44,003 bases of DNA from Simkania sp. (GCA_018333475.1 JAGXTH010000064.1:1-44003), one strand, 5' to 3'. Shown: positions 8,973-17,398, numbered from the stretch's first letter. Notes: a model not told the origin generated them from the letters alone. Numbers and translations are program-made.

Positions 8973-10247
8973 ATGGAAATAAGAGTAAAAAACTTCGCCC
9001 TTCCCCTCTGGGCTCCCTTTGCGTTGATTTTTCTTGGATTCTGGTTGCTTGCAGCTCCTACGACTTTTGGATTTGCTGGTTCTTGTCTTGGAAATAGTGA
9101 TATTGCATGCGGGATCGTACTGATTTTTTTAGGATGGACCCTACGCAACAACTTCAATCTATGGATCCCTTGGACAATCAGTCTGATTGGTGTCTGGCTC
9201 CAACTAGCTCCGCTAGTGTTGCGTATTCCACAAGCAACAGGCTATCTCAATGATACCTTTACTGGCGTGATGACAATATTGTGTTCATTACTCATAGCCA
9301 CTCCTCGAGAAGCAAAAGGAGAGGATGTCCCCAAAGGATGGTCCTATAATCCCTCTTGTTATGCGCAACGATTGCCCGTGATCCTTTTGACTGGTCTTTG
9401 CTGGTTTATGGCCCGCTACTTAGCAGCTTACCAGCTTGGATTTATCACTACTATATGGGATCCTTTTTTCAAGCACGGAACAGTCGATGTCATTACTTCT
9501 GCTATTTCTAAATCGCTTCCCATCCCAGATGCGGGCCTCGGGGCCTTTGCATACACGATGGAATGCCTTCTCGGATGTCATGGAGGAGGCTCCCGATGGC
9601 GCACTGCGCCATGGCTTGTGATCTCTTTTGGTATTTTGGTCATTCCAGTAGGACTGATCAGCACCCTTCTTATCATTCTTCAGCCGTTAATTGTTCACGC
9701 ATGGTGTACGCTATGTCTTGTTATAGGGCTTGCCATGCTCGTTATGATCACACTCACCATCGATGAAGTAGCAGCTTCCCTGCAACTTCTCAAGCGAGGT
9801 CATCGATCTGGACTCTCTGTTTGGAATCTTCTTTGGAATGGCTGGCCTAGTGAAAAAGAGCGCCTTGATCCACGAAGTGTTCCTCTTCAGGCATCCTTTG
9901 TAAGGCTTTTCAAGGCATTTTCTTATGGGTGTGGGATTCCTTGGAACTTAGCTTGTAGTGCCCTTCTCGGCGCAGGACTCATGGCTCTACCTTCTTGGTT
10001 TCACCTACCCAGCATCCTTGCAAATATCGATCACGTCTTTGGTGCTTTAACTGTGGTTATTTCTGTTATTAGTATGGCAGAAATTATCAGAAAAATTCGC
10101 TTCACTTTATGGTTATTTGCAGCAGTCACAACGATCATCGCTCTTATCACTTCGCAAGGAGTGGAGCTCGTTATGCATGTGAGTATAGGAATCCTCCTTG
10201 TTCTCCTTGCTATCAGAAAAGGGCGAATTAAAGAATCCTACGGTTGA
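8973..10247 (+). CDS. SPW-repeat / VKOR-like multi-span membrane protein
   Basis: 424-residue membrane protein with about ten hydrophobic segments. Residues about 10-110 look like an SPW repeat region (WxPxxLIFLGxWLLxAP, then ISLIGVWLQLAPLVL). Residues about 165-265 resemble vitamin K epoxide reductase-type thiol oxidoreductases: a SKSLPIPDAGLGAFAY segment followed by WCTLCLV, a CxxC pair at 245-248. The first VKOR loop-cysteine pair is not evident. A second SPW-like region follows at about 330-420. If active, it would oxidise or reduce thiols at the membrane. It is convergent with the TetR gene, overlapping it by 10 nt, and lies downstream of the SDR gene. Domain calls come from motif reading only. 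Confidence 0.7.
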   Translation: MEIRVKNFALPLWAPFALIFLGFWLLAAPTTFGFAGSCLGNSDIACGIVLIFLGWTLRNNFNLWIPWTISLIGVWLQLAPLVLRIPQATGYLNDTFTGVMTILCSLLIATPREAKGEDVPKGWSYNPSCYAQRLPVILLTGLCWFMARYLAAYQLGFITTIWDPFFKHGTVDVITSAISKSLPIPDAGLGAFAYTMECLLGCHGGGSRWRTAPWLVISFGILVIPVGLISTLLIILQPLIVHAWCTLCLVIGLAMLVMITLTIDEVAASLQLLKRGHRSGLSVWNLLWNGWPSEKERLDPRSVPLQASFVRLFKAFSYGCGIPWNLACSALLGAGLMALPSWFHLPSILANIDHVFGALTVVISVISMAEIIRKIRFTLWLFAAVTTIIALITSQGVELVMHVSIGILLVLLAIRKGRIKESYG

Positions 10248-10825
10248 ACAGCCTTTTCTATACACCCCACAATCGTTTCTAAATACAGCTGCTGACGCAA
10301 GCTATCCTTACCGATCTCAGAAAAATCGTCAAAAAAAGGAGCTCTAATAAAACTCCGAATCAGTACTGTGACTAAATGAGGGTCAAGATCTTGACGAATC
10401 TCCCCCTTGTTCTGCATGTCTAAAAAAGCCTTTTCGAATCCCACCTTTTCAGCGAGCTTAAAATCGCCCAGTTTATTACGCCGATCTTGCAGCCTTTGCC
10501 ATGTTAAAATACGGGTCACTCCAGGATGCTTGACTAGATATTCCAAACTATATCGGCAAAAGTTCATGAGAAAATGACGTAGCCCGTGCCGAGTGTCAAT
10601 GGAGGCAATACCTCCCTCAACGTATTCCTTGAGCAAAAACTCTTTGGTATGTTCCCACAAAGCTCTTTTATTATCGAAATAGTGATAGATAAGACTCTGA
10701 TTCATTTCCTTAAGACACGCAATGTCACTGATAGAGGCGCCTTCATACCCTTTTTCAATAAAGACTTGGCTGGCTGCTTCTAAAATCTCTTGACGCGTGT
10801 TTTTACCCTGAACTCTTCTGTCCAT
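10238..10825 (-). CDS. TetR/AcrR-family transcriptional regulator (second of a tandem pair)
   Basis: One-component repressor with an N-terminal helix-turn-helix: TRQEILEAASQVFIEKGYEGASISDIA ending in QSLIYHYFDNKRALW, the family signature. A variable helical ligand domain follows. I chose the ATG at 10825, two bases after the stop of the upstream TetR gene; a longer frame from 10855 would overlap that gene by 28 nt. The two TetR proteins are clearly paralogous (shared IYHYF, RxFLxxF and APFFDDF motifs), so they probably arose by duplication and may bind similar operators. The effector molecule is unknown. Confidence 0.85.
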   Translation of the reverse strand: MDRRVQGKNTRQEILEAASQVFIEKGYEGASISDIACLKEMNQSLIYHYFDNKRALWEHTKEFLLKEYVEGGIASIDTRHGLRHFLMNFCRYSLEYLVKHPGVTRILTWQRLQDRRNKLGDFKLAEKVGFEKAFLDMQNKGEIRQDLDPHLVTVLIRSFIRAPFFDDFSEIGKDSLRQQLYLETIVGCIEKAVQP

Positions 10826-10827
10826 GA

Positions 10828-11427
10828 TTATTCTGCGAATGCCCTCATTAAACAATCGACCGCGATCTTAACGTATTTCTTCTCTTTTTCCAGATCCTGA
10901 TCAAAAGCTGCATAATCATCAAAAAAAGGAGCCCTTAAAGCATTTCGAATCATTAAGATGGCTATAAAAGGATCTTGAGCAGACCGAATTTCCCCCTGCT
11001 CTTTAAGGCTCATCACTGCCTGCATTAGCATGTCTTGATCTGACATCCGCAGTGTCGCCAATTTTCCAAGCTCCCCCTCTAAACTTTGCCAACTCAATAT
11101 TCTGATAATGTCAGGATGTCGGCAAAAATAGTCGTATCCTGAATGAAAATACTGTTCGAGAAAATAACGGAGCCCTTTATCAACCTCAAATGAAGTGCGA
11201 TTGGCCTCAAAATATCCACCAATCAGCTCTTCTTTGACGCATTGCCATAGCTCTTCTTTGCTAGAAAAATAGTGATAAATCAGACTCTGATTGACATCGA
11301 TTTTTTTAGCCACTTCACTAAGAGAGGTCCCTGCAAATCCATTTTCGACAAACAACTTACTTGCCGCCCTAAGGATGCGTGATTTGGAACGTTTGCCACT
11401 CTCTTCTTTATGACGCTTGAATCGCAC
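10828..11427 (-). CDS. TetR/AcrR-family transcriptional regulator (first of a tandem pair)
   Basis: 199-residue TetR regulator with a Lys/Arg-rich start, then SRILRAASKLFVENGFAGTSLSEVAKKIDVNQSLIYHYFSSKEELW as the DNA-binding region (about 17-65). The C-terminal ligand domain shares ALRAPFFDDY with its neighbour. It lies upstream of and nearly touching the second TetR gene, so one transcript is likely. The 118 bp before it are AT-rich, with a hairpin CTTCTT/AAGAAG. A dyad TTTGAACGAACGTTCAAA at 11561-11578 is a possible operator. Confidence 0.86.
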   Translation of the reverse strand: MRFKRHKEESGKRSKSRILRAASKLFVENGFAGTSLSEVAKKIDVNQSLIYHYFSSKEELWQCVKEELIGGYFEANRTSFEVDKGLRYFLEQYFHSGYDYFCRHPDIIRILSWQSLEGELGKLATLRMSDQDMLMQAVMSLKEQGEIRSAQDPFIAILMIRNALRAPFFDDYAAFDQDLEKEKKYVKIAVDCLMRAFAE

Positions 11428-11544
11428 GATAACTACATGTTTTAAACTTCTTCTCCTTAAGAAGTAAATAATCTGCTATTTTGTTTTCAATACATAAATT
11501 AATTTAATGTTCAATAAAATATTTAACTATCGAAAATTATAATT

Positions 11545-12771
11545 TTAATAGAGAAGGTATTTTGAACGAACGTTCAAATACTTTTGACGCAGCCCTTCTT
11601 GGTATCCAATAAGGCTCCAGGAAATATATGTCTCCTGTGATAACTGATCTAGCATGAATCGATTCCCATTCGCCTTGCAAAAGAGCTCTTTTTCCACATT
11701 TTTTAATGACCGAACAGCCTGCTTGAATTCATGAGGGTATAAAGATTTAAGAACGCCGATCATCATGTACTGGACCATCAAAGGTCTGTAAGCAGTTTTA
11801 TCTCGCACTACAATCTGTACCCCATGACAATCCTTTCCTTTCATAGCTCCATAATAAGGCCTATAGTGAAATGGGACAAAGACGACCCCAGGGAGTTTTT
11901 GTTTATTGAGTTTGTCTGCTAACTCATCCGCATTCACCCAGGGAGCCCCTACTATCTTGTAAGGAAGGTTAATCCCTCCTCCAATGTTAACAAAGTTCAG
12001 TACACCTAAAATACCTGTCGATGCATAAAACAAAGGAGTATCGGGTTCTGGAATATTTGGGCTTGTTGGAATCCAAGACAACCCCGTATCTTCAAAGGTC
12101 ATCTTTCTCTCCCAGCCTCGCATTTTAACTACTCGCAACTTACATCCAATACGATATTCCCCATTGAAAAACCGAGCTAATTCTCCAATGGTGAGCCCAT
12201 GACAGTAGGGCACATTGACATACCCTATGAATGAGCGCCACGCTTCTTCAAGCATCGGACCGTCAACGAGCAAGCCTCCTAAGGGATTAGGTCTATCTAA
12301 GACAACGACTTCAATCCCTAACTTTGCAGCCTCCTCCATGACATAGAAAAGAGTTGAAACATATGTATACGAACGAACACCAATGTCTTGGAGATCGCAA
12401 ACAATGACATCAACATCTTTTAACATCGCTTCCGTAGGTCTGCGATGTTTTCCAAAAAGGCTATAACAATGGATATTGTGTTTGCTTTTGCTATCGACAA
12501 TGGCTTCTTCAGCATGAAAGAGTCCATGCAATCCATGCTCGGGAGCAAAAAGAGCGACCAATTTATATTTGTTTGCATGCTCTAAAAAAAGCTCCTCCGT
12601 ACTTTTCAAGGAGGAGTCATAACTTGTGTGATTCATGAGAAGCGCAACTCGTTTTCCCTGTAGAAAAGAATCTCCTCCCTCACGAAAAAAACAATCGACT
12701 CCTAAATCCACCTTGCCCCAAAGGAGTGAACTTATTGTGACGCATGCAAATAGCCAAGACCAAAATCGCAT
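11545..12771 (-). CDS. namZ: DUF1343 protein, NamZ-like exo-beta-N-acetylmuramidase, exported
   Basis: 408 residues. A short hydrophobic start (about 4-18) suggests Sec export. The mature part matches DUF1343/YbbC: ALLMNHTSYD, FAPEHGLHG, DLQDIGVRSYTYV, VLDRPNPLGG, and a C-terminal RSKYLLY ending. Characterised members (NamZ, GH171) release N-acetylmuramic acid from the non-reducing ends of peptidoglycan fragments in the periplasm. In a chlamydia this suggests turnover or recycling of the limited division-septum peptidoglycan, or digestion of other bacteria's wall. It stands alone, upstream of the TetR pair on the same strand with 117 bp between. Family assignment is strong; the activity is inferred. 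Confidence 0.85.
   Translation of the reverse strand: MRFWSWLFACVTISSLLWGKVDLGVDCFFREGGDSFLQGKRVALLMNHTSYDSSLKSTEELFLEHANKYKLVALFAPEHGLHGLFHAEEAIVDSKSKHNIHCYSLFGKHRRPTEAMLKDVDVIVCDLQDIGVRSYTYVSTLFYVMEEAAKLGIEVVVLDRPNPLGGLLVDGPMLEEAWRSFIGYVNVPYCHGLTIGELARFFNGEYRIGCKLRVVKMRGWERKMTFEDTGLSWIPTSPNIPEPDTPLFYASTGILGVLNFVNIGGGINLPYKIVGAPWVNADELADKLNKQKLPGVVFVPFHYRPYYGAMKGKDCHGVQIVVRDKTAYRPLMVQYMMIGVLKSLYPHEFKQAVRSLKNVEKELFCKANGNRFMLDQLSQETYISWSLIGYQEGLRQKYLNVRSKYLLY
11561..11578. promoter_or_regulatory. Dyad TTTGAACG-AA-CGTTCAAA, possible TetR operator
   Basis: Perfect 8-bp inverted repeat with a 2-bp spacer, of the size and style bound by TetR-family dimers. It is 134 bp upstream of the first TetR start. 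It also lies inside the last codons of the DUF1343 gene, where the encoded residues look natural for that family, so it may be coincidence. Confidence 0.35.
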
Positions 12772-13106
12772 TCTATCCCCATTGGAAAATCTCCTAAATG
12801 TACCAGGTTACCCTTCTCAATTACACTTAAAATCACTTCAAAAGTGGCTTCCACCATAGCACACCGGGAAGCTAGTTTTTGCATTTGCTTAGAAAATGTA
12901 TAAGCAAAACCATCTTGGGAAAACTCGATAATAGACTTGCATAACTCTCTTCGTTAATGGATTAAAAGCAGGGCTATTATTGCAGATTGGTATAAAATGT
13001 GGTTTATGCTAAACCAAAATTAACCTGTGACCACTTTCTAAAGAGTTCAGTGTAAAAACATGTTCGTCGTAATAATACAGTATGTAAGATCTAGAGAGAG
13101 ACAAGA
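12772..13106. promoter_or_regulatory. Divergent intergenic region with dyad TGGTTTA-TGC-TAAACCA
   Basis: 335 bp between divergent genes. A TATAAAAT sequence at 12991-12998 is a good -10 candidate for the oxidoreductase gene, though no good -35 precedes it. Immediately downstream, 13000-13016 is a perfect 7-bp inverted repeat with a 3-nt spacer, well placed for an operator. I see no gene here. Confidence 0.45.
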
Positions 13107-14036
13107 ATGAAAGCGGTCCGTTTTCATGTTCATGGAGGACCTGAAGTCCTTCGATACGAGGATGTAAACACTCCAACGATCAATGCCGATGAGGTCCTAA
13201 TACGGGTACGCAGTGCTGGTGTAAGCCCTTTTGATGCGAAGGTGCGCCGAGGATACTACAAGGATTTTTATGGTTCACTGCCGCACATTCTTGGTTGGGA
13301 TCTATCTGGAGATGTCGTTGCTATCGGACTCGATATATCCTCGGTCAAAAAAGGCGATCCTGTATTTGGCTATATTGATGCTCATCGCATGGGCGGAGCT
13401 TATGCGGAATACGCTATACTCAAAAAAGATGAAGTGTCATACAAACCTCTACATGTTAGTTACCATGAAGCAGCCGCTGTTGCTATGAATGGACTCACAG
13501 CTTGGCAAGCCCTTTTTGATACAGCACATCTTGAAAAAGGACAAACTGTACTCATCCACGCGGCCGCCGGGGGGGTGGGACATCTTGCTGTACAATTTGC
13601 TAAATGGAAGGGTGCCCACGTCATCGGCACAGCTTCAGCCAAAAATAGAGAATTCGTCTTAAGTTTAGGTGCAGATGAGTGTATTGATTATACAACCACT
13701 CCTTTTGAGTCTGCTGTTAAAGATATTGACCTTGTGTTGGATACAATCGGCGGCGATACATTAAAGAAATCTTTTTCAGCTGTAACACCAACAGGTGCAG
13801 TTGTGACAATTACAGACTTTGAAGGAATCAAAGAAGCTGCTCGATATGGAGTAAAAGGTTTGACTGTTTTTGTTAAACCAAATACAAAACAACTCTCTGA
13901 AATTGGGCATTTGATGGAACAGGGCAAGCTTAAAGTGCAAATAGAAAAAGTTTTTCCTCTGCAAGAGGCCGAAAAAGCGCATATCCTTTGCGAGACAGGA
14001 CACGGAAAAGGAAAAATTATCCTCATGGTCCCATAA
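13107..14036 (+). CDS. NADP-dependent zinc-free medium-chain oxidoreductase (quinone reductase-like)
   Basis: 309-residue MDR-superfamily enzyme that would reduce quinones or activated double bonds with NADPH. The start MKAVRFHVHGGPEVLRYEDV is typical. GWDLSGDVVAIG marks the N-terminal GroES-like domain, and the Rossmann dinucleotide motif AAAGGVGHLAVQFAKWKGAHVIGTAS lies near residues 151-176. The structural and catalytic zinc ligands of alcohol dehydrogenases are absent. An AGAGAGAC ribosome site precedes the ATG. The substrate is unknown. Confidence 0.88.
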   Translation: MKAVRFHVHGGPEVLRYEDVNTPTINADEVLIRVRSAGVSPFDAKVRRGYYKDFYGSLPHILGWDLSGDVVAIGLDISSVKKGDPVFGYIDAHRMGGAYAEYAILKKDEVSYKPLHVSYHEAAAVAMNGLTAWQALFDTAHLEKGQTVLIHAAAGGVGHLAVQFAKWKGAHVIGTASAKNREFVLSLGADECIDYTTTPFESAVKDIDLVLDTIGGDTLKKSFSAVTPTGAVVTITDFEGIKEAARYGVKGLTVFVKPNTKQLSEIGHLMEQGKLKVQIEKVFPLQEAEKAHILCETGHGKGKIILMVP

Positions 14037-14107
14037 AATGAGAAAGCATACTCGTTATCTCCCCTCTGTTAGAAGCTGTACTATATAATCGTAATATCTA
14101 AAAATTT

Positions 14108-15202
14108 ATGCTTGAACAGACTCTTCTCGATACGATCTCCCGATGCACTACAGATCGTTTTAGTACTGCAGACATTAAGAAACTTTTCGAAGTAGCCCGT
14201 GCCAACCTTCCAAGAACTACTGTCATAAAAATAGATGCTAAAAAAGCAGGCATTGCCCGACCTCTTCTGATAGGACCCAAGAATAGTTTTCTACTTATGA
14301 TCGATACAAAATGTGGAGACATCCGCGTTGGTAAAGGGGATGCAAAAGTCGCAATGTTTGCGATTGATTTAAGCACTGCCCAACAAAAAATCGTCACTGT
14401 CAGTAAACGTTCTTTATGCACTCCGATGAAATGGGAAACCTTAAACCATGAAATTGCTATCTTAGGACGACTTAAAGGTATTCCTGAAATTCTTCAACTG
14501 GAACTGTCTCTGATTACTGATGATGAATGCTATATGATCACGAACTATTGCAATGGGGGTCAACTTCTCACTCAAATCGGGCTGGGAAATTTAGATGCTA
14601 GAGAGTGCTTACTTATCGCTTTAGATATTGCCAAGGGAATCAAAGAACTGCACTCTAGGAGCCTTATCCACCGCGATCTAAAACCCCATAATATTTTTCT
14701 TCATGAGGAAACCGGCAGACCCATCCAAGCTGTCATTGGCGATCTCGGCACCGTCTGTGATCAAACTGATATGGAGGCACTGAAACAACTCTTTGGTAAT
14801 CCTCTTTGGATTTCTCCTGAAAAAGCTAAAGTACTAGCTTCCACAATGACTCCAGAAGAACAAATTCCTTTTTGGCAACAAGCCACAACAGTTAAAGATG
14901 ATATTTGGACCTTAGGGACTCTTTTTTTTATATTGTTTCGCGGCGGAGTGCTATCTTGGCAGCTTTCTCAATCCGCTGCTGAACCAGCTACTGAAACGGT
15001 CCGGCGATGTGCTAAGCTTGTCCAAGAAAATGTATCGGAAAACATTCGACAATCCCATCTCCCACCACAACTCATCCCCCTCATCGATGGGATGCTCCGA
15101 GTGGACCCTATCCAACGTTTGAATGCTGATGAAGTCTACGATCAACTGCGTGTGATTTCCGAAGATTTTGATGGTTTCAAGCCATCAAACACGACATATT
15201 AA
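14108..15202 (+). CDS. Serine/threonine protein kinase (Hanks type)
   Basis: 364-residue soluble kinase with no membrane segment. A Gly-containing loop (VGKGDAKV, about 74-81) is followed by a putative ATP-binding Lys in VSKRS and a Glu in NHEIAIL. The catalytic loop HRDLKPHNIF (188-197) has Asp190 and Asn195, the metal-binding GDLG is at 211-214, and the activation-segment end WISPEKA is present. The N-terminal 70 residues match no domain I know. No PASTA or sensor domain is visible. It may act inside the bacterium or, like some chlamydial kinases, be secreted; the sequence does not decide. It is convergent with the LRR gene. Confidence 0.88.
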   Translation: MLEQTLLDTISRCTTDRFSTADIKKLFEVARANLPRTTVIKIDAKKAGIARPLLIGPKNSFLLMIDTKCGDIRVGKGDAKVAMFAIDLSTAQQKIVTVSKRSLCTPMKWETLNHEIAILGRLKGIPEILQLELSLITDDECYMITNYCNGGQLLTQIGLGNLDARECLLIALDIAKGIKELHSRSLIHRDLKPHNIFLHEETGRPIQAVIGDLGTVCDQTDMEALKQLFGNPLWISPEKAKVLASTMTPEEQIPFWQQATTVKDDIWTLGTLFFILFRGGVLSWQLSQSAAEPATETVRRCAKLVQENVSENIRQSHLPPQLIPLIDGMLRVDPIQRLNADEVYDQLRVISEDFDGFKPSNTTY

Positions 15203-15272
15203 AATAACCCTTCCCCTATGAAAGAAATCGAAATTTCAGATGCGATTTTTTAGTATAGCCTATTTCATTTCG

Positions 15273-15311
15273 GAATGGAGTTTCAGCCAAAAATCCCCTG
15301 AAACTCCATTC
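15273..15311. terminator. Bidirectional hairpin between convergent kinase and LRR genes
   Basis: GAATGGAGTTTCAG pairs perfectly with CTGAAACTCCATTC (14-bp stem, 11-nt loop). It sits 70 bp after the kinase stop and 12 bp past the LRR stop, so it can end transcription from both sides. T runs are short. Confidence 0.75.
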
Positions 15312-15323
15312 ATTAACCCTCTT

Positions 15324-16877
15324 CTATTTGTCTTTAGGAGGTAACTGCTGCATTTTAAGAGGTGTCTTTCTAGAGAGAGTCGTGTTCTCAGATATCTGGA
15401 ACCCCTTAGGGGCCCTAAATGTTGGAAAAAGACCACTTTCTAAATTTTCTATTCGTGCCTGTACTTCCTTGAGTTCTACCCCTACTAAACCAGGATTGAC
15501 GCTTTTTCTAAGCACCATTGTTTGAAGGTCAAAATTTACTGACGGTTTTTTTGTTTTATTCGGAGTTATCGTCATTGCACGAAACTGGGGCTTAGGTGTT
15601 ACTCGGCATACTTCAGCATGAAGAATAGCTAACCCTCCTAGATCATCAGTAGTTGCAGCCGCCCCTCTGAGAACGTCCCAAAAATACTCAAGAAACTTTG
15701 GATTTTTGTCCGCATGGGCCATGACTCCTCGTATTTTTTCTAATAGCTTTAGTTTATCGACCCCTTGAGCATCCAGAGTGCATAATAATCCATGTAACCA
15801 AGTGCGTAAAAGATGTGCTTTATCCTCTTCTCTCATGCTTTGCACAGCAATCTGGGAAGAAAGAATTGCATACATCTGAATCCCTAGTTCTTTAAAAGCA
15901 TTATGTGCATTAGATAGCTGCCGTGTTCCCGAATCCACCGGATGTTGTCCTGAAAAAATAAACGTCGGGCCCCGATAACGACGTTCTACGCTCCTTTCTT
16001 GTAGCTCTTTTAGCACTGCACGAGATACGCCACATTCTACTACCTGCACCTCACAATGCATGGGCATCTGCAGAATCTCTTCCTTGGGAAGCTTGAAAAG
16101 CTGCCTGTTCCCAGACAGTACTAATGTTCGTAAAGTTTTAAGCTGTTCTACTCCTGCTGGAAGTGCGGGTAAATCGTTATATGATATGTCTAGTGAGGTC
16201 AAAGCATGGAGCTGATATACCTCGGTAGGAAGTTCTATAATGTGGTTATGAGCCAATGTCAAACTTTCCAAGGCTCTAAGCTCACACACTGCTTTGGGAA
16301 CTTCAATAAACCGATTACGAGATAGATTAAGCTTCGTCACAGCCTGCAGCTTGGTTATTTCTGGCGGAATTTCTGCTAAAAAATTGTGGGACAAGTCTAA
16401 ACTATTCAATCTGTCAGCAAAAAGAACGCCTTGAAATACCTCGGGGAGTTTATGCAATCCCATCTTGGATAAATCTAAAAGTCTTGCACCCTTATTGCGA
16501 GCAAAGCTAAGAATCCTTTCTCGAACCTCTTTTCGATTTTCTCTCGGGAGACTCGCTTCTGCAACCCAAGAATCAAGATACCCTTTTAACTCTATCACTT
16601 CCGGAGGATCCATCTCTTCTACACCCTTAAATATCTTAGAAAATACCAAGTCCATTCGTTGTTTAGTGTAATGCACAGTTGTCTGGTCTACCCCTTCTGA
16701 CAACACAGAGAATTTACCCTCCAATTTTGCAAACGAAATCTCCTCCCTAATAGCTTCAATACTCTTGATCCTAGAAAACTGAAATACCAACAAATCGTCA
16801 TCCCTATCAGCAACACCTAGCATGTGACGCAACAGTTCATTAAAACCTTTTAAATCTCTAACAGAATCAATTGCCAT
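15324..16877 (-). CDS. Leucine-rich-repeat protein, candidate secreted effector
   Basis: 517 residues in three parts. A charged helical N-terminal region (about 1-130) is followed by about five to six LRRs of 23 residues (about 130-275; pattern LxxLDLSHNxLxxIPxEIxxL). A C-terminal region of about 240 residues matches no domain I know. It has no signal peptide and no membrane segment, so type III secretion or a cytosolic role are both possible. The LRR pattern with Pro after the variable position resembles bacterial effector and eukaryotic-like LRRs. It has its own promoter in an AT-rich upstream region and no operon partners. Effector status is inference. Confidence 0.78.
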   Translation of the reverse strand: MAIDSVRDLKGFNELLRHMLGVADRDDDLLVFQFSRIKSIEAIREEISFAKLEGKFSVLSEGVDQTTVHYTKQRMDLVFSKIFKGVEEMDPPEVIELKGYLDSWVAEASLPRENRKEVRERILSFARNKGARLLDLSKMGLHKLPEVFQGVLFADRLNSLDLSHNFLAEIPPEITKLQAVTKLNLSRNRFIEVPKAVCELRALESLTLAHNHIIELPTEVYQLHALTSLDISYNDLPALPAGVEQLKTLRTLVLSGNRQLFKLPKEEILQMPMHCEVQVVECGVSRAVLKELQERSVERRYRGPTFIFSGQHPVDSGTRQLSNAHNAFKELGIQMYAILSSQIAVQSMREEDKAHLLRTWLHGLLCTLDAQGVDKLKLLEKIRGVMAHADKNPKFLEYFWDVLRGAAATTDDLGGLAILHAEVCRVTPKPQFRAMTITPNKTKKPSVNFDLQTMVLRKSVNPGLVGVELKEVQARIENLESGLFPTFRAPKGFQISENTTLSRKTPLKMQQLPPKDK

Positions 16878-16905
16878 ATAAAAACCTATTATTATTTAAT
16901 AAAAA

Positions 16906-16935
16906 ATTATACAACAAAACAACAAATTAAATCAA
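16906..16935 (-). promoter_or_regulatory. Sigma66-type promoter of the LRR gene
   Basis: On the minus strand a perfect -10 TATAAT (16906-16911) is preceded after 18 bp by TTGATT (16930-16935), a 4-of-6 match to TTGACA. Transcription would begin about 20-25 nt before the LRR start codon. It is one of the best promoter matches in the window. Confidence 0.65.
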
Positions 16936-17208
16936 ACTATTTACACTAACGCGACAGAATAAATTATTTAAAAATGAAAAATATAAAAAACAGCAAACAA
17001 CTAACAACCAACAACATAAGCTAAAAAAAACCAATCTATATGGATATGACCTCCGTTTTTTGTAAATAAAAAAATTTACATTTCTTTCTAAAGAGAGTAC
17101 TTACCAGTTATAGGTCCATAGCTAGCCCCTGTGCATTATGAACGATAGAGCAAGATTAAAAAAAATTTCTTAAGTTAATGCCTTGGGAGAAAGGCTGCCG
17201 TTGAAAGC

Positions 17209-17368
17209 GCCTTAGAAGCTGTACTAAAACCTGGTTCAGTCGATTTTCGATCCAAATGATTGGGGGGCAATATCGACAAAGGTATATAGCCCCCAATTTT
17301 GGAGTCGAAAAGCGGCCAAAATAATCCACAAAAGCGACGAACCCAGGTTTTAGTACAGCTTCTAAGGC
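17209..17368. repeat. Palindromic MITE-like element, copy 3
   Basis: 160-bp imperfect inverted repeat. Perfect outer arms GCCTTAGAAGCTG ... CAGCTTCTAAGGC continue through TACTAAAACCTGG on each side. The right arm has an extra block of about 23 nt, and the centre is closed by GGGGGC/GCCCCC. Bases 17299-17363 are identical, in reverse orientation, to the solitary arm at 28462-28526. The core aligns with copies 1 and 2. It ends 30 bp before the ROK start, so the ROK promoter must lie inside or beyond it. Confidence 0.92.
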
Positions 17369-17398
17369 AAGGATACCATATACAATGAAGGAGATCTT

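Larger units (their letters stand above)
16878..17398. other. AT-rich intergenic region between LRR gene and ROK gene
   Basis: 520 bp without a credible gene. It holds the LRR promoter, an A/C-rich stretch near 16990-17030, an inverted repeat TGTAAAT-N6-ATTTACA at 17061-17080, and palindromic element copy 3. The low GC compared with neighbours suggests a boundary of acquired DNA. Confidence 0.55.
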
